Shown piece after piece: positions 51,710 through 61,008 of a DNA stretch of 64,000 nt. Origin of the DNA: CAVYYW01 sp963772845 (GTDB lineage Bacteria > Bacillota > Bacilli > Bacillales > Sporolactobacillaceae); the NCBI GenBank assembly GCA_963772845.1, contig CAVYYW010000023.1, forward strand, positions 101,110-165,109, read 5' to 3'. Position 1 is the first letter of the stretch. Every line of letters starts with the position of its first letter. The translations under genes and the position numbers were made by a program. The notes under the pieces were generated by a model, which had not been told where the DNA came from, ran no database searches, and worked only from the letters and a program-made list of their open reading frames with translations.

Positions 51710-52483
51710 TTATAAGAATTTAGCCATCGGGTCAGCTTCAAGTGTTGTTAAAATGACTGGGCCTTCATTTGTTACTGCAATGGTATGCTCATATTGAGCA
51801 GACAGCGAGCCATCAACCGTCCGTGCTGTCCAGCCGTTATCGTCAAGCTTGGAACGCCAGTCGCCTGTGTTAATCATCGGCTCAATGGTGATCACCATGC
51901 CTTCCTTCAACCGGAGGCCTTTGCCCGCTTTGCCGTAATGCGGAACTTGTGGTTCTTCGTGAATGGTCGGTCCGATTCCATGTCCGACGAAATCACGAAC
52001 GACACCGTAGCCTTTTTCTTCTGCATAGGATTGAATCGCGTGGCCGATATCACCAAGACGGTTGCCGATCGTCGCCTGCTTAATACCTTCATATAAAGAC
52101 GCTTCGGAGACCTTCAGTAAATCCTCAGCTTTTTCGGAAAGTTCACCGACACCATAGGTCCAGGCGGAATCCGCTAAATACCCGTTCAGGTTAACCACCA
52201 TATCTATTGTGACAACATCGCCATTTTTAAGCGGTGTTTTACGCGGAAAACCATGACATATTTCGTCATTTATTGACGCGCACGTCGCATATTTATAGCC
52301 ATTGTACCCTTTTTGCTCAGCTGTTGCGCCATGTTCTGCTAGGAATGCCTCAACAAACGTTTCAATTTCATCGGTTGTGACTCCCGGTTGAATTCTTTTT
52401 TTTATTTCTTTATGACATGTGGCCAGAAGCACGCCCGCTTCCTTCATCTTGCTTATTTCCTGTTCTGACTTACGTGTAATCAT
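51710..52483 (-). CDS. map: Type I methionine aminopeptidase
   Basis: 257 residues. The two-metal site is complete: His in ICHGFP, Asp in VTIDMVVNLNGYLADSAWTYG (both Asp), His in GHGIGPTIHEEPQVPH, Glu in ITIEPMI, Glu in YEHTIAVT. It removes initiator methionine. I start at 52483 (GAGAGGTG at normal spacing). Located next to tatC rather than in the ribosomal cluster, so this may be the second, YflG-like, copy. Single gene with a strong terminator. Confidence 0.95.
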   Translation of the reverse strand: MITRKSEQEISKMKEAGVLLATCHKEIKKRIQPGVTTDEIETFVEAFLAEHGATAEQKGYNGYKYATCASINDEICHGFPRKTPLKNGDVVTIDMVVNLNGYLADSAWTYGVGELSEKAEDLLKVSEASLYEGIKQATIGNRLGDIGHAIQSYAEEKGYGVVRDFVGHGIGPTIHEEPQVPHYGKAGKGLRLKEGMVITIEPMINTGDWRSKLDDNGWTARTVDGSLSAQYEHTIAVTNEGPVILTTLEADPMAKFL

Positions 52484-52700
52484 TGTTTTCACCTCTCGAA
52501 AAAAATCACAGTCTCTATTAAAAATCCTCTTTTACTATACCATGAAGAAATATATCTGTCCTTTGAGCCAACTGTTCTGTTCCAGCTATTTTATGCAGTC
52601 GTTACTATCTTGCACCACACGAATCAATTTTAATACAGGTTTGCATCGTTAAGGATGAAGAAAAAACAGTTCCGCTGACTGTTCGAGGATTTTTTTCACC

Positions 52701-52733
52701 ACAAAAAAACCACGGGATCATTCCCCATGGTTT
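52701..52733 (-). terminator. rex-tatA-tatC terminator overlapping tatC
   Basis: Minus strand ACCATGGGG-AATGA-TCCCGTGGT then TTTTTTT; its 5' arm lies in the last tatC codons and the stop codon is in the loop. Confidence 0.85.
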
Positions 52734-53455
52734 GCCCGCAATATTGCACGCCGATATGAAAACTTAGAAATGCCTATGCTTATTTCATAGAGAATAATCA
52801 GCGGCACCGTCACCATCAAATGGGAGACAAGCTCAGGCGGCGTAATAATTCCAGCAATGACAATTAAAATAAAATAGGCATATTTCCTGATTTTCACCAA
52901 AAAATACGGTGTGATAAGACCCAATCGTGTTAAAAACATGACGAGGATCGGCATTTGAAATAAGAAGCCGAACGGCAGCGTCATCTGGATCAGAAAAGAA
53001 AAATATTCATTAATCCCAATAACATTATCTATATGCAAAGATTGGCCTAGGTTCTTCATAAAACCCAGAATATTCGGAAATATGATGAAATAAGAGAACA
53101 GCACCCCAAAGACGAACAGAAAGAACGTCATGGGAATATAGGATAAGGTCACCTTCTGCTCATGATCGAGCAGGCCCGGCCGGATAAACGCCCAGAGCTG
53201 ATACATAATAACAGGCGAGCATAAGACAAGCCCAATAATGAAAGCAAACTTCATGTAGACGTCCAGTGGATCGGTCACCCTGAAGGCATTCATATCGATC
53301 GCCTTAGCCTGGTCTGCGTGCTGAAGGAAAAGGATCACAGGCTTCGAAAGAAACAGACCGGCAATAAAAGTCACAACAAAACCGATTAATACGACAATAA
53401 TTCTGGTTCTGAGCTCGGTGAGATGGTCCACCACACTCATCTTTTTATCAGACAT
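52718..53455 (-). CDS. tatC: Twin-arginine translocase TatC
   Basis: 245 residues with six membrane helices; the N-terminal MSVVDHLTELRTRIIVVLIG carries the conserved HLxELRxR motif that binds the twin-arginine signal. DPLDVYMKFAFIIGLVLCSPVIMYQLWAFIRPGL is the other TatC signature. With TatA it moves folded proteins across the membrane. ATG overlaps the tatA stop by one base (TAATG). Confidence 0.97.
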   Translation of the reverse strand: MSDKKMSVVDHLTELRTRIIVVLIGFVVTFIAGLFLSKPVILFLQHADQAKAIDMNAFRVTDPLDVYMKFAFIIGLVLCSPVIMYQLWAFIRPGLLDHEQKVTLSYIPMTFFLFVFGVLFSYFIIFPNILGFMKNLGQSLHIDNVIGINEYFSFLIQMTLPFGFLFQMPILVMFLTRLGLITPYFLVKIRKYAYFILIVIAGIITPPELVSHLMVTVPLIILYEISIGISKFSYRRAILRANHGE

Positions 53456-53634
53456 TACTTATCATCCTGTTTTTGGCTTTTTTCGTCCTCATCATCTGTT
53501 AAACCTTTGGTGGCATTCTTAAATTCCTTCAGTGTTTCGCCGGCAGCCTTTCCAAGAGCAGGCAGCTTGGCTGGTCCAAAAATAATTAATGCCGCGACGG
53601 CGATTAATATAATACTTCCAGCACCTAATCCCAT
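53455..53634 (-). CDS. tatA: Twin-arginine translocase TatA
   Basis: 59 residues: MGLGAGSIILIAVAALIIFG with a single membrane helix, hinge GPAKLPALGKAAGETLKEFK (the FGPxKLP motif and amphipathic helix), then a charged tail. It forms the pore part of the minimal TatA-TatC system of Bacillales. Its ATG overlaps the rex stop by one base, and GGGGGAGG lies in the rex 3' end, so rex, tatA and tatC are translationally coupled. Confidence 0.96.
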   Translation of the reverse strand: MGLGAGSIILIAVAALIIFGPAKLPALGKAAGETLKEFKNATKGLTDDEDEKSQKQDDK

Positions 53635-54284
53635 TAACTCTCACCTCCCCCGTCATTCTGAAGCTGATCATTCTTCAAAAAATAGATGAATGCCTGAAGT
53701 TCAACGGCCAAGTCAATATGCTGAACACGAATATGATCCGGTAATAATAAACGGACCGGTGTAAAATTGAGTATACCACTAATTCCAGTTAATACAAGCT
53801 TATCAGCGACAGACTGAGCGACCTCGGCAGGCACTGTGAGAATGGCTGCATGAATGTCTTTATGGTCATCCGTCTCAAGCTGTTCGAGAGCAAGAACCGG
53901 GGTGTCTGCAATGGTTGTCCCCACTTTATTTTCATCCACATCATAAGCTTTTACGATGCGGGTGTTGTTATTTTTGGAAAAGTTATATTTGAGCAGTGCT
54001 GTTCCAAGATTGCCGACTCCAATCAACATCACTTTCGTCAGTTCATTCTGGTCCAGCTTTTCTTTGAAAAAATCAAGCAGTCTCTCCACATCATAGCCAT
54101 AACCTTTTCTCCCAAGCGCGCCAAGAAATGAAAAGTCTTTTCTGATCGTCGCCGAATCGATTTGCACCGCTTCACTTAACTCCTTGGAAGAGATCCTGCT
54201 TTTTCCTGAAGAAGATAAATGCTGTAAAAAACGATAATAAATCGGCAGGCGCCGCGCTGTGGCTTGAGGTATTTTATCTACCAT
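53634..54284 (-). CDS. rex: Redox-sensing repressor Rex
   Basis: 216 residues. N-terminal winged helix (ATARRLPIYYRFLQHLSSSGKSRISSKELSEAVQIDSATIRKDF...GALGRKGYGYDVE) and C-terminal Rossmann domain with VMLIGVGNLGTALLKYNF. It senses NADH/NAD+ and represses fermentation and respiratory genes. It begins the rex-tatA-tatC operon, as in B. subtilis. Confidence 0.97.
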   Translation of the reverse strand: MVDKIPQATARRLPIYYRFLQHLSSSGKSRISSKELSEAVQIDSATIRKDFSFLGALGRKGYGYDVERLLDFFKEKLDQNELTKVMLIGVGNLGTALLKYNFSKNNNTRIVKAYDVDENKVGTTIADTPVLALEQLETDDHKDIHAAILTVPAEVAQSVADKLVLTGISGILNFTPVRLLLPDHIRVQHIDLAVELQAFIYFLKNDQLQNDGGGES

Positions 54285-54343
54285 CTATACGAACCCCTTT
54301 TTTATACTTTAAAAATTAGTTAACGATGCAACGCATAAACCGT

Positions 54344-54832
54344 CTAATCCTGTCGAACGAAATGACCGCTTTTGCCGCCTGTTTTTTCCATCAGGTATGT
54401 CGGGCCAATGACCATGCCTTTATCAATTGCCTTGCACATGTCATAGACAGTCAGTGCAGTGGCAGAAGCAGCTGTCAACGCTTCCATTTCCACACCTGTG
54501 ACACCTTTCGTTTTCACTTCTGTTTCTATTAAAAGACGGTATGGCTCTGTTTCCCATGTGAAATGGATATTGACCCCCGTAAGAGACAGTGGATGGCACA
54601 TCGGAATCAGCTGAGAGGTGTTCTTCGCAGCCATAATCCCTGCAACCTGGGCCACAGAAAGGACGTCCCCCTTGCTTATTTCACGGTTTACGATCGCCTC
54701 GTAGATTGCCTTGTTAACCTCAATGCTTGAACATGCCACAGCTGTCCGTGCTGTGACCTCTTTTTCAGAGACATCCACCATTTTCGCTCTGCCCTGTTCA
54801 TTGATATGTGTCAGCTTACTCGATTCTGTCAT
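54344..54832 (-). CDS. moaC: Cyclic pyranopterin monophosphate synthase MoaC
   Basis: 162 residues from the ATG at 54832 (AAAGGAG upstream; the longer frame to 54880 has no site). Signatures: MVDVSEKEVTARTAVA, KGDVLSVAQVAGIMAAKNTSQLIPMCHPL, GVTGVEMEALTAASATALTVYDMCKAIDK. It makes cyclic pyranopterin monophosphate in molybdenum cofactor synthesis. No other moa gene is in the window; in Bacilli moaC is often alone at this site. Confidence 0.97.
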   Translation of the reverse strand: MTESSKLTHINEQGRAKMVDVSEKEVTARTAVACSSIEVNKAIYEAIVNREISKGDVLSVAQVAGIMAAKNTSQLIPMCHPLSLTGVNIHFTWETEPYRLLIETEVKTKGVTGVEMEALTAASATALTVYDMCKAIDKGMVIGPTYLMEKTGGKSGHFVRQD

Positions 54833-55028
54833 AATTCTCTCCTTTCTGACAAAGTACATCGGTCTGCCTGCTCTTTTCATTCAATCTTATTGCCTCTCTC
54901 TGTGACTATAAGATACACTGTTAAGTGAACGTTCAAGAGGACGAACAATCAAGAAATACTGGCTTAGAACCTTGTGTTCTCATGAATTGCCAGCAATAGC
55001 GCGTTCTGTGCGCGGGAGGTGAAGCGTC

Positions 55029-56990
55029 ATGATTGTCCTACAGACAAATAAAATAACCAAGTCTTTTGCTACTGATCTTATTTTATCGAACATTAGTATA
55101 GAAGTGCAATCCCAAGACCGAGTTGCCCTTGTAGGGAGAAACGGTGCAGGGAAATCGACACTCTTAAAAATAATAACAGGTGAATTATCTTTTGATTCCG
55201 GAGAAGTCACCAAACCCAAGGAAACAACGATCGGATACCTTGCCCAGCAGGCCGGGTTATTTAGCGATAAATCCATTTATGAAGAAATGCTTACCGTTTT
55301 TCAGCCCCTCATTCAGCTGGAAAAGCAGCTTCGGGAAATGGAACAAAAAATGAGCGATCCTGATCTTATTGATGATGCCGTCCGTTACCAGAAATTATTG
55401 GAAGACTACGACCAGCTCCAAATTACCTTCAAGGATCGTGGCGGCTACACGTATCAGACCGAAATCCGAAGTGTTCTTCACGGCTTGAATTTTGCGGACT
55501 TTGACGAAGATACGCCTGTCAGCCATCTTTCCGGAGGGCAAAAGACACGCCTTTCCCTTGGTAAGCTGCTTTTGTCAAAGCCTGATTTACTGATTTTGGA
55601 TGAACCGACAAACCATCTTGATATTAACACACTGACATGGCTCGAGGGTTATTTGCAGCATTATCCCGGTGCTTTGCTGATCGTTTCGCATGACCGGTAT
55701 TTTCTCGACAAAATTGTTAATAAAGTCTATGAAATTTCACGCCATGAAGCGCGTAAATTCACTGGAAACTACAGCGCTTATCTTGATCAGAAAGCAGCAC
55801 AATTTGAGCAGGATCTTAAGGTTTACGAAAAGCAGCAGAAAGAAGTGGCAGACCTGAATGATTTTATTCAGCGCAATATTGTCCGGGCATCCACAACAAA
55901 ACGAGCCCAGAGCCGCCGTAAAAAACTTGAGAAAATGGACATGCTCGACAGACCTAAAGGCGATGAGAAATCCGCACGCTTTACATTTAAAATAGCGAAG
56001 CAGAGCGGGAACGATGTCCTTCAAGCAAAGGCGCTTGCCGCAGGCTATGAAGCAGGCGAACCGCTTCTGTCAAATGTTACTCTCAATCTGACCCGCGGTG
56101 AAAGCGTCGCTCTCGTCGGACCGAACGGAATCGGCAAATCGACTTTATTAAAGGCGCTTGCTGATCAGTCCACACTTCTCTCCGGCGAGGTCACTTATGG
56201 CAGCCATGTCTCAATCGGTTATTATGATCAAGAACAGGCCAAGCTCACGTCAAACAAACCGGTCTTAAATGAACTATGGGATGATTATCCGCTTACGGAC
56301 GAAAAGGATATCCGTTCAGTGCTTGGCCAATTTCTGTTCTCCGGTGATGATGTAATGAAGATTGTCTCGCAGCTTAGCGGCGGAGAAAAAGCCCGTCTTG
56401 CCTTGGCGAAACTGATGATGCAATCAGATAACCTTCTCATTCTTGATGAACCGACCAACCACCTGGATCTGGACAGCAAGGAGGTTCTGGAAAATGCCTT
56501 AATGGATTACCCCGGGACCATTTTATATGTCTCCCATGACCGGTACTTTATTAATGCCCTTGCCACCCGTGTCCTAGAGCTGTCTGAGGAAGGCATCACG
56601 CCTTACCTCGGCGATTATGATTATTATGTTGAAAAGAAGCAGGAAATGAAAGAGATTGCGGAACTTGAGGCAAAGGAAAACGGTAACTTCAATGCTTCCT
56701 CCACCCAGAATACCAGTGACGGGAAGGCACAATTCGCCATTGATAAAGAACGTAAAAAACAAGAAAGACAGATGGAACGTGCCATTCTCCAGCTTGAAGA
56801 GAACATTCAGTCACACGAAACAGAAATTGAAGCTTTAGAAAAACAACTGCTCGATCCTGAAATCTATACTGCATCAGATAAAGCTCAAAAAGTAAACGAT
56901 GCGCTTATGGAGAAAAAAGATGCCCTTCATCACCTCGTAGAAGAATGGGAAGCACAGCAGCTGACATTTGAAGAACTAAAGGAAAATTAA
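55029..56990 (+). CDS. ydiF: ABC-F family ATPase (YdiF-like)
   Basis: 653 residues, two ABC cassettes and no membrane domain. Cassette 1: Walker A GRNGAGKST, signature LSGGQKTRLS, Walker B LLILDEPTNHLD. The ABC-F linker follows (about 240-320). Cassette 2: GPNGIGKST, LSGGEKARLA, LLILDEPTNHLD. The tail is a coiled coil rich in Lys/Glu (about 555-650). ABC-F proteins act at the ribosomal exit site and some give antibiotic resistance; this housekeeping position matches YdiF. Divergent from moaC. Confidence 0.93.
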   Translation: MIVLQTNKITKSFATDLILSNISIEVQSQDRVALVGRNGAGKSTLLKIITGELSFDSGEVTKPKETTIGYLAQQAGLFSDKSIYEEMLTVFQPLIQLEKQLREMEQKMSDPDLIDDAVRYQKLLEDYDQLQITFKDRGGYTYQTEIRSVLHGLNFADFDEDTPVSHLSGGQKTRLSLGKLLLSKPDLLILDEPTNHLDINTLTWLEGYLQHYPGALLIVSHDRYFLDKIVNKVYEISRHEARKFTGNYSAYLDQKAAQFEQDLKVYEKQQKEVADLNDFIQRNIVRASTTKRAQSRRKKLEKMDMLDRPKGDEKSARFTFKIAKQSGNDVLQAKALAAGYEAGEPLLSNVTLNLTRGESVALVGPNGIGKSTLLKALADQSTLLSGEVTYGSHVSIGYYDQEQAKLTSNKPVLNELWDDYPLTDEKDIRSVLGQFLFSGDDVMKIVSQLSGGEKARLALAKLMMQSDNLLILDEPTNHLDLDSKEVLENALMDYPGTILYVSHDRYFINALATRVLELSEEGITPYLGDYDYYVEKKQEMKEIAELEAKENGNFNASSTQNTSDGKAQFAIDKERKKQERQMERAILQLEENIQSHETEIEALEKQLLDPEIYTASDKAQKVNDALMEKKDALHHLVEEWEAQQLTFEELKEN

Positions 56991-57002
56991 ATAACCCATC
57001 AT

Positions 57003-57036
57003 AAAACCTCAGACCCTATGGCCTGAGGTTTTTGTT
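57003..57036 (+). terminator. ABC-F gene terminator
   Basis: AAACCTCAG-ACCCTATGGC-CTGAGGTTT followed by TTGTT. Confidence 0.92.
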
Positions 57037-57054
57037 AATGATTTTTATATAAAT

Positions 57055-57363
57055 GTCATGAGTACCCGCCGAGGACGCCGTAACGACGAATGCAAGCGTT
57101 TTTCGGTTTTGCCCAATCAGACGCCATGAAAACGTTTGAAGTCGAGGCACAAGACCGAGGGGGCACGGAATGACCGCTCCTGGGTCATGAGTACCCGCCG
57201 AGGACGCCGTAACGACGAATGCAAGCGTTTTTCGGTTTTCGCCCAATCAGACGCCATGAAAACGTTTGAAGTCGAGGCACAAGACCGAGGGGGCACGGAA
57301 TGACCGTTCCTGGGTCATGAGTACCCGCCGAGGACGCCGTAACGACGAATGCAAGCGTTTTTC
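57055..57363. repeat. 130-bp tandem repeat, 2.4 copies
   Basis: The unit begins GTCATGAGTACCCGCCGAGG at 57055, 57184 and 57314; the third copy is truncated after GCAAGCGTTTTTC. Copies 1 and 2 differ by a single base insertion and one or two changes. The unit is G+C-rich and has no gene on either strand that I trust. It lies between the convergent ABC-F and tsaD genes. Confidence 0.9.
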
Positions 57364-57374
57364 ATAAGTCTGAA

Positions 57375-58404
57375 CTAGAAATCTTCAATAGAAAGACTAG
57401 GCTGCCCATTCAAGCTCAGATCCGCACGCGTCCCCTTGATAAAACCAATCGTTCCGGCAGCGGCGATCATCGCAGCATTATCCGTACATAGAGAAAGGGG
57501 AGGAATGTGCAGCGGAATATCCTGTTTCTTCACAAGCCGCTGTTATTCTGTTTCGGAGTCCTTTGTTTGCAGCCACTCCGCCAGCAACGAGGATTTCTTT
57601 AGCTTGATAAGCTTTGGCCGCTTTAAGTGTTTTCGCCACAAGCACTTCTGTTACGCTTTCCTGAAAGCTTGCAGCTAGATTGGCTTTGTTAACCTCTTCT
57701 CCTCTTTGCTCTGCGTTATGGACATAATTAATAACAGCTGATTTCAGGCCGCTAAAACTGAAATCATAAGAATCTGGTTCAAGCCACGCTCTTGGAAGAT
57801 CAATGGATGGCTCCCCCTCTGCAGCAAGGCGGTCAATTTCCGGTCCGCCCGGATATGGCAGCTTTAGCGTTCTTGCCACCTTATCAAAAGCTTCTCCTGC
57901 TGCATCGTCTCTTGTTCTGCCGATAATTTCATAGGAACCATGCGCTTTCATATAAATAATTTCTGTATGCCCGCCCGATACGATAAGAGCAATCAATGGG
58001 AACTGCATCTCATTGATCAAACGGTTCGCATAGATATGACCGGTAATATGATGCACCGGAATCAGCGGTTTTTGATGGGCAAAAGCCAGAGCTTTTGCAC
58101 CGTTAACGCCAATTAGAAGAGCACCAACGAGACCTGGTCCTTGTGTGACAGCGATTGCGTCAATGTCCTCCCAAGAGGTTTCTGCTTCTTTAAGAGCCTG
58201 CTCACACACCAGCGTCAATTCCTCTACATGATGTCTGGAAGCAATTTCAGGTACTACGCCTCCAAAGCGCTTATGGCTGTTAATCTGGGAAGCGACAACA
58301 GAAGACAAAATCATTCTTCCGTCTTTAACGACTGATGCGGCTGTTTCATCACAGCTTGTTTCAATGCCAAGAATAATGGTTTCCTTTTGCTCGAATATAC
58401 TCAT
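57375..58404 (-). CDS. tsaD: tRNA t6A synthase subunit TsaD, one frameshift
   Basis: About 342 residues if one base is removed. Intact part: IILGIETSCDETAASVV, HKRFGGVVPEIASRHH (metal-binding HxxxH), HITGHIYAN, IVSGGHTEI, LPYPGGPEIDRLA. Near 57550 the frame breaks (NRITAACEE...); one G fewer gives LVKKQDIPLHIPPLSLCTDN then AAMIAAAGTIGFIKG and a TAG at 57375. TsaD is the catalytic subunit transferring threonylcarbamoyl to A37 of tRNAs and is normally essential, so a sequence error is the likeliest cause. Start ATG at 58404 overlaps the rimI stop. Confidence 0.9.
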
Positions 58405-58850
58405 AAATTCACCCACATAACGTATGCATCTTCTTGATTATCTGTATAATAGCCTTTTCTTGTTCCGCCTCTTTGAAAGCCGAGTTTTTCATATAAATTC
58501 ATCGCGACCTCATTAGAGACCCTGACTTCCAGCGTCATGGTCTTCGAACGGCACGCCTGTGCATGCAGAACCAATTGCCTTAGAAGCATTTCACCCAGCT
58601 TTAACCCCCTGTAGTCCGGCAAGACTGCAATGTTGGTTATATGAGCTTCATCGATAATGATCCAAACACCGCTATAGCCTACTACCTTCTCGCCATCTTC
58701 AGCTATAAAGTAAGTCGCAAAGCGGTTATTAAGAATTTCATTTTCAAAAGCAACCCGGGTCCAAGGCGTTGCAAATGATGCATGCTCCACTTCCAGAACC
58801 TGATCTATATCATCAATCGTCATGGTGCGGATCGTGATGGTCGATGTCAT
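58401..58850 (-). CDS. rimI: Ribosomal protein S18 N-acetyltransferase RimI
   Basis: 149 residues, GNAT fold: ITIRTMTIDDIDQVLEVEHASFATPWT, the acetyl-CoA loop NIAVLPDYRGLKLGEMLL, and VSNEVAMNLYEKLGFQRGGTRKGYY. It acetylates the N-terminus of S18. ATG overlaps tsaB's stop (ATGA) and its own stop overlaps the tsaD start, showing tight operon packing. Confidence 0.93.
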   Translation of the reverse strand: MTSTITIRTMTIDDIDQVLEVEHASFATPWTRVAFENEILNNRFATYFIAEDGEKVVGYSGVWIIIDEAHITNIAVLPDYRGLKLGEMLLRQLVLHAQACRSKTMTLEVRVSNEVAMNLYEKLGFQRGGTRKGYYTDNQEDAYVMWVNL

Positions 58851-59556
58851 TTGGAACCAGATCCCTTCTGTGATTTAAGCCAGTTGGCTTCAGCTTCAGC
58901 TAATCGCAAATAACGCGGCACAAACCCATGAATATCGCTGACAGCTTCTTTTACACGCCCAAGTTCTGCAAGCTGAGACGGCCGCGGGAGCGACATGTTC
59001 AGGACCTCCTATGACGGCAAGGGAGCCCATTGTTTCTACAATCATTTCCTTGTGCTTAGCCATATCCTGGCTAAGAAACAGAATCGGTTCATTGAGACTG
59101 CGCAAATAAACAAGCCAGTCCTCCAAAATCACCAGTTTATCCTCTGTCAACTGGAATAATGTCTTGACCATCTTTCCGATAGAGTCCTGTGAAAGCCTGT
59201 CCCCTTCTCGCATCAAAAAAAGGAACAATCAGACCTTCGAAAAAGCTTCCATTCTGTGCAAGGACCTCCAGGCTTGAAACCCCGACCAATTCTTTCTGCA
59301 GGGTCCATGCAAGCGTCTTTGCAACAGTGACCCCGATCCGAACCCCGGTATAAGAACCCGGTCCCATCGCTACCGCTATCCGGTCGATGCTGTCCGGCGT
59401 CATACCAACGTCATTCATTAAATGCTCAATCGCAGGCATTAATCGGACAGAATGATTTTTTTTAACATTTGTTATGACTTCACCGAGCACCTGACCATCA
59501 TTTGACAGCCCGACGCCCATTGCCACGTTAGATGAATCAATCGCCAGTATATTCAT
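58847..59556 (-). CDS. tsaB: tRNA t6A synthase subunit TsaB, two frameshifts
   Basis: About 235 residues if repaired. First frame: MNILAIDSSNVAMGVGLSND...HSVRLMPAIEHLM...VAMGPGSYTGVRIGVTVAK. It breaks near 59150 and continues as LTEDKLVILEDWLVYLRSLN...GSLAVIGGPEHV, breaks again near 58985 and ends LPRPSQLAELGRVKEAVSDI...LKSQKGSGSK with a TGA at 58847 overlapping the rimI start. TsaB is an ASKHA-fold partner of TsaD and is essential in B. subtilis; two lesions in a conserved gene suggest assembly error. Confidence 0.88.
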
Positions 59557-60000
59557 GATCCGTTAACTCCTTACATAACTGCTCATATCTCTCGCCGATC
59601 GGTTCCAATTTAATTTCTCTCGTCTCATTATCTTCTAACCGGATTATTATTTTAAGAAACGTATCAGGGAGCTGATCTTCTATAATAGTGGCCCATTCTA
59701 TGACCGTGACTCCTTGTCCTTCAATATATTCATCAAAACCAAGATCTTCATCCCCGCCGATCCTGTAGACGTCCATATGATAAAGCGGCATCTTCCCGCA
59801 TATTCCTTAATAATTGTAAACGTCGGGCTGTTTACCATGTCCGTGATGCCAAGTCCTTTAGCGAGACCCTTTGTGAAGGTTGTCTTTCCTGCGCCTAAAT
59901 CGCCTTCTAAAGTCATGACATCTCCAGGCAGCAAGAGCTCAGAAAGCTGCTCGCCAAAAGCCATGGTCTCCTCAGTTGAATGGCATATCTTTCTATACAT
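59537..60000 (-). CDS. tsaE: tRNA t6A synthase ATPase TsaE, one frameshift
   Basis: About 154 residues if repaired. First frame: MYRKICHSTEETMAFGEQLS, Walker A LEGDLGAGKTTFTKGLAKGLG, SPTFTIIKEYAG. Near 59797 one base is missing; the other frame continues MPLYHMDVYRIGGDEDLGFD, then EYIEGQGVTVIEWATII (Walker B-like region). TsaE hydrolyses ATP to reset the TsaBD complex. I favour the ATG at 60000, six bases after GAGGG. It overlaps tsaB by 20 bp and follows thiL closely. Confidence 0.88.
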
Positions 60001-60002
60001 GG

Positions 60003-61007
60003 TCATCCCTCATTTTTTTTAAAGTGATTAAAGCCTCTTGGATGTAACGGCTGCTTACCTGACTCATCGACAAGAAAAACCTCTCCGGATTCCTCTGTCA
60101 CCTTTCCAATTTCAGTTATGAGAAGACCACTTTTCGAAAATATTTCCGTTATGGACCCGAGAGTCCCGGCTGGGGCAGTAATCAAGAGCTGATAATCCTC
60201 CCCGCCTTCAAGCGTCCATTTCAAATTGGATTTACCTTGCGAATAGGCTTGCAGATCTTCAGAAACAGGAAGCCGGTCCTGCCATACTTCAATTCCTGCA
60301 TTTGAAGCCTTTGCAATTTCAGAAGCTTCACTGGAAATACCATCACTGATATCATTAACTGAAAAGCGGCCGCCGATTTCACGGAGCAGCTTTGCCGCAG
60401 TCAGCTGAGGATACGGTCTTTGGTGCGCTTTAATTAATGATTCTGCAAAGGGCTGTCTCCTCAAGTCTTTCTCATTCAGCATAATATTCAGTCCGGCTGA
60501 GCTGTCTCCGAGCGTGCCTGTAACCAGCAGATGATCACCAGGTATGGCATCCGATCGTAAATAGGCCTTTTCCCCAGGAGGCACATGACCAATAACCGTC
60601 ACACTGATCATTAAATCATGCATAGAAGAAACCGTGTCTCCTCCAATGAGATCGGCTTTATATAGCCTGCCGCATGCCTGTATGCCTTCATAGATATCAT
60701 GAACACGTTCTTTCCAGCGTTCCGGCAGAGCAATGGAAACCAAATAATAATCAGCAACGCCCCCCATTGCGGCAAGGTCACTCAAATTAACTGCCAGCGC
60801 CTTCCATCCTATGTCCTGAGCAGTCATTGTTTCTTCGGTAAAGTGAATGCCTTCTACCATCGTATCCATGCTTACAAGCTGCTCTGCCCCGCTCTTCGGC
60901 AAGTAGACTGCTGCATCGTCACCAATGCCTTCCGAAAGTTCAGAGTGAAAGGTCTCCGCAGGTTTAATGCTGTTAATAAAAGAAAACTCATCGAATAAGA
61001 ATGCCAT
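60003..61007 (-). CDS. thiL: Thiamine-monophosphate kinase ThiL
   Basis: 334 residues, intact. FSFINSIKPAETFHSELSEG, then IGDDAAVYLPKSG, DTMVEGIHFT, GWKALAVNLSDLAAMGG and DISDGISSEASEIA are the PurM/ThiL-type ATP and Mg sites. It phosphorylates thiamine monophosphate to the active diphosphate. Start ATG at 61007; GGGAGA upstream falls in the preceding gene's end. It heads the thiL-tsaE-tsaB-rimI-tsaD operon, 1 bp after the transsulfuration gene. Confidence 0.95.
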   Translation of the reverse strand: MAFLFDEFSFINSIKPAETFHSELSEGIGDDAAVYLPKSGAEQLVSMDTMVEGIHFTEETMTAQDIGWKALAVNLSDLAAMGGVADYYLVSIALPERWKERVHDIYEGIQACGRLYKADLIGGDTVSSMHDLMISVTVIGHVPPGEKAYLRSDAIPGDHLLVTGTLGDSSAGLNIMLNEKDLRRQPFAESLIKAHQRPYPQLTAAKLLREIGGRFSVNDISDGISSEASEIAKASNAGIEVWQDRLPVSEDLQAYSQGKSNLKWTLEGGEDYQLLITAPAGTLGSITEIFSKSGLLITEIGKVTEESGEVFLVDESGKQPLHPRGFNHFKKNEG

Positions 61008-61008
61008 A

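Noticed and set aside
57016..57246. Minus-strand ORF of 76 codons in the tandem repeat
   Set aside because: It exists only because the 130-bp unit is repeated; no ribosome binding site and no family.
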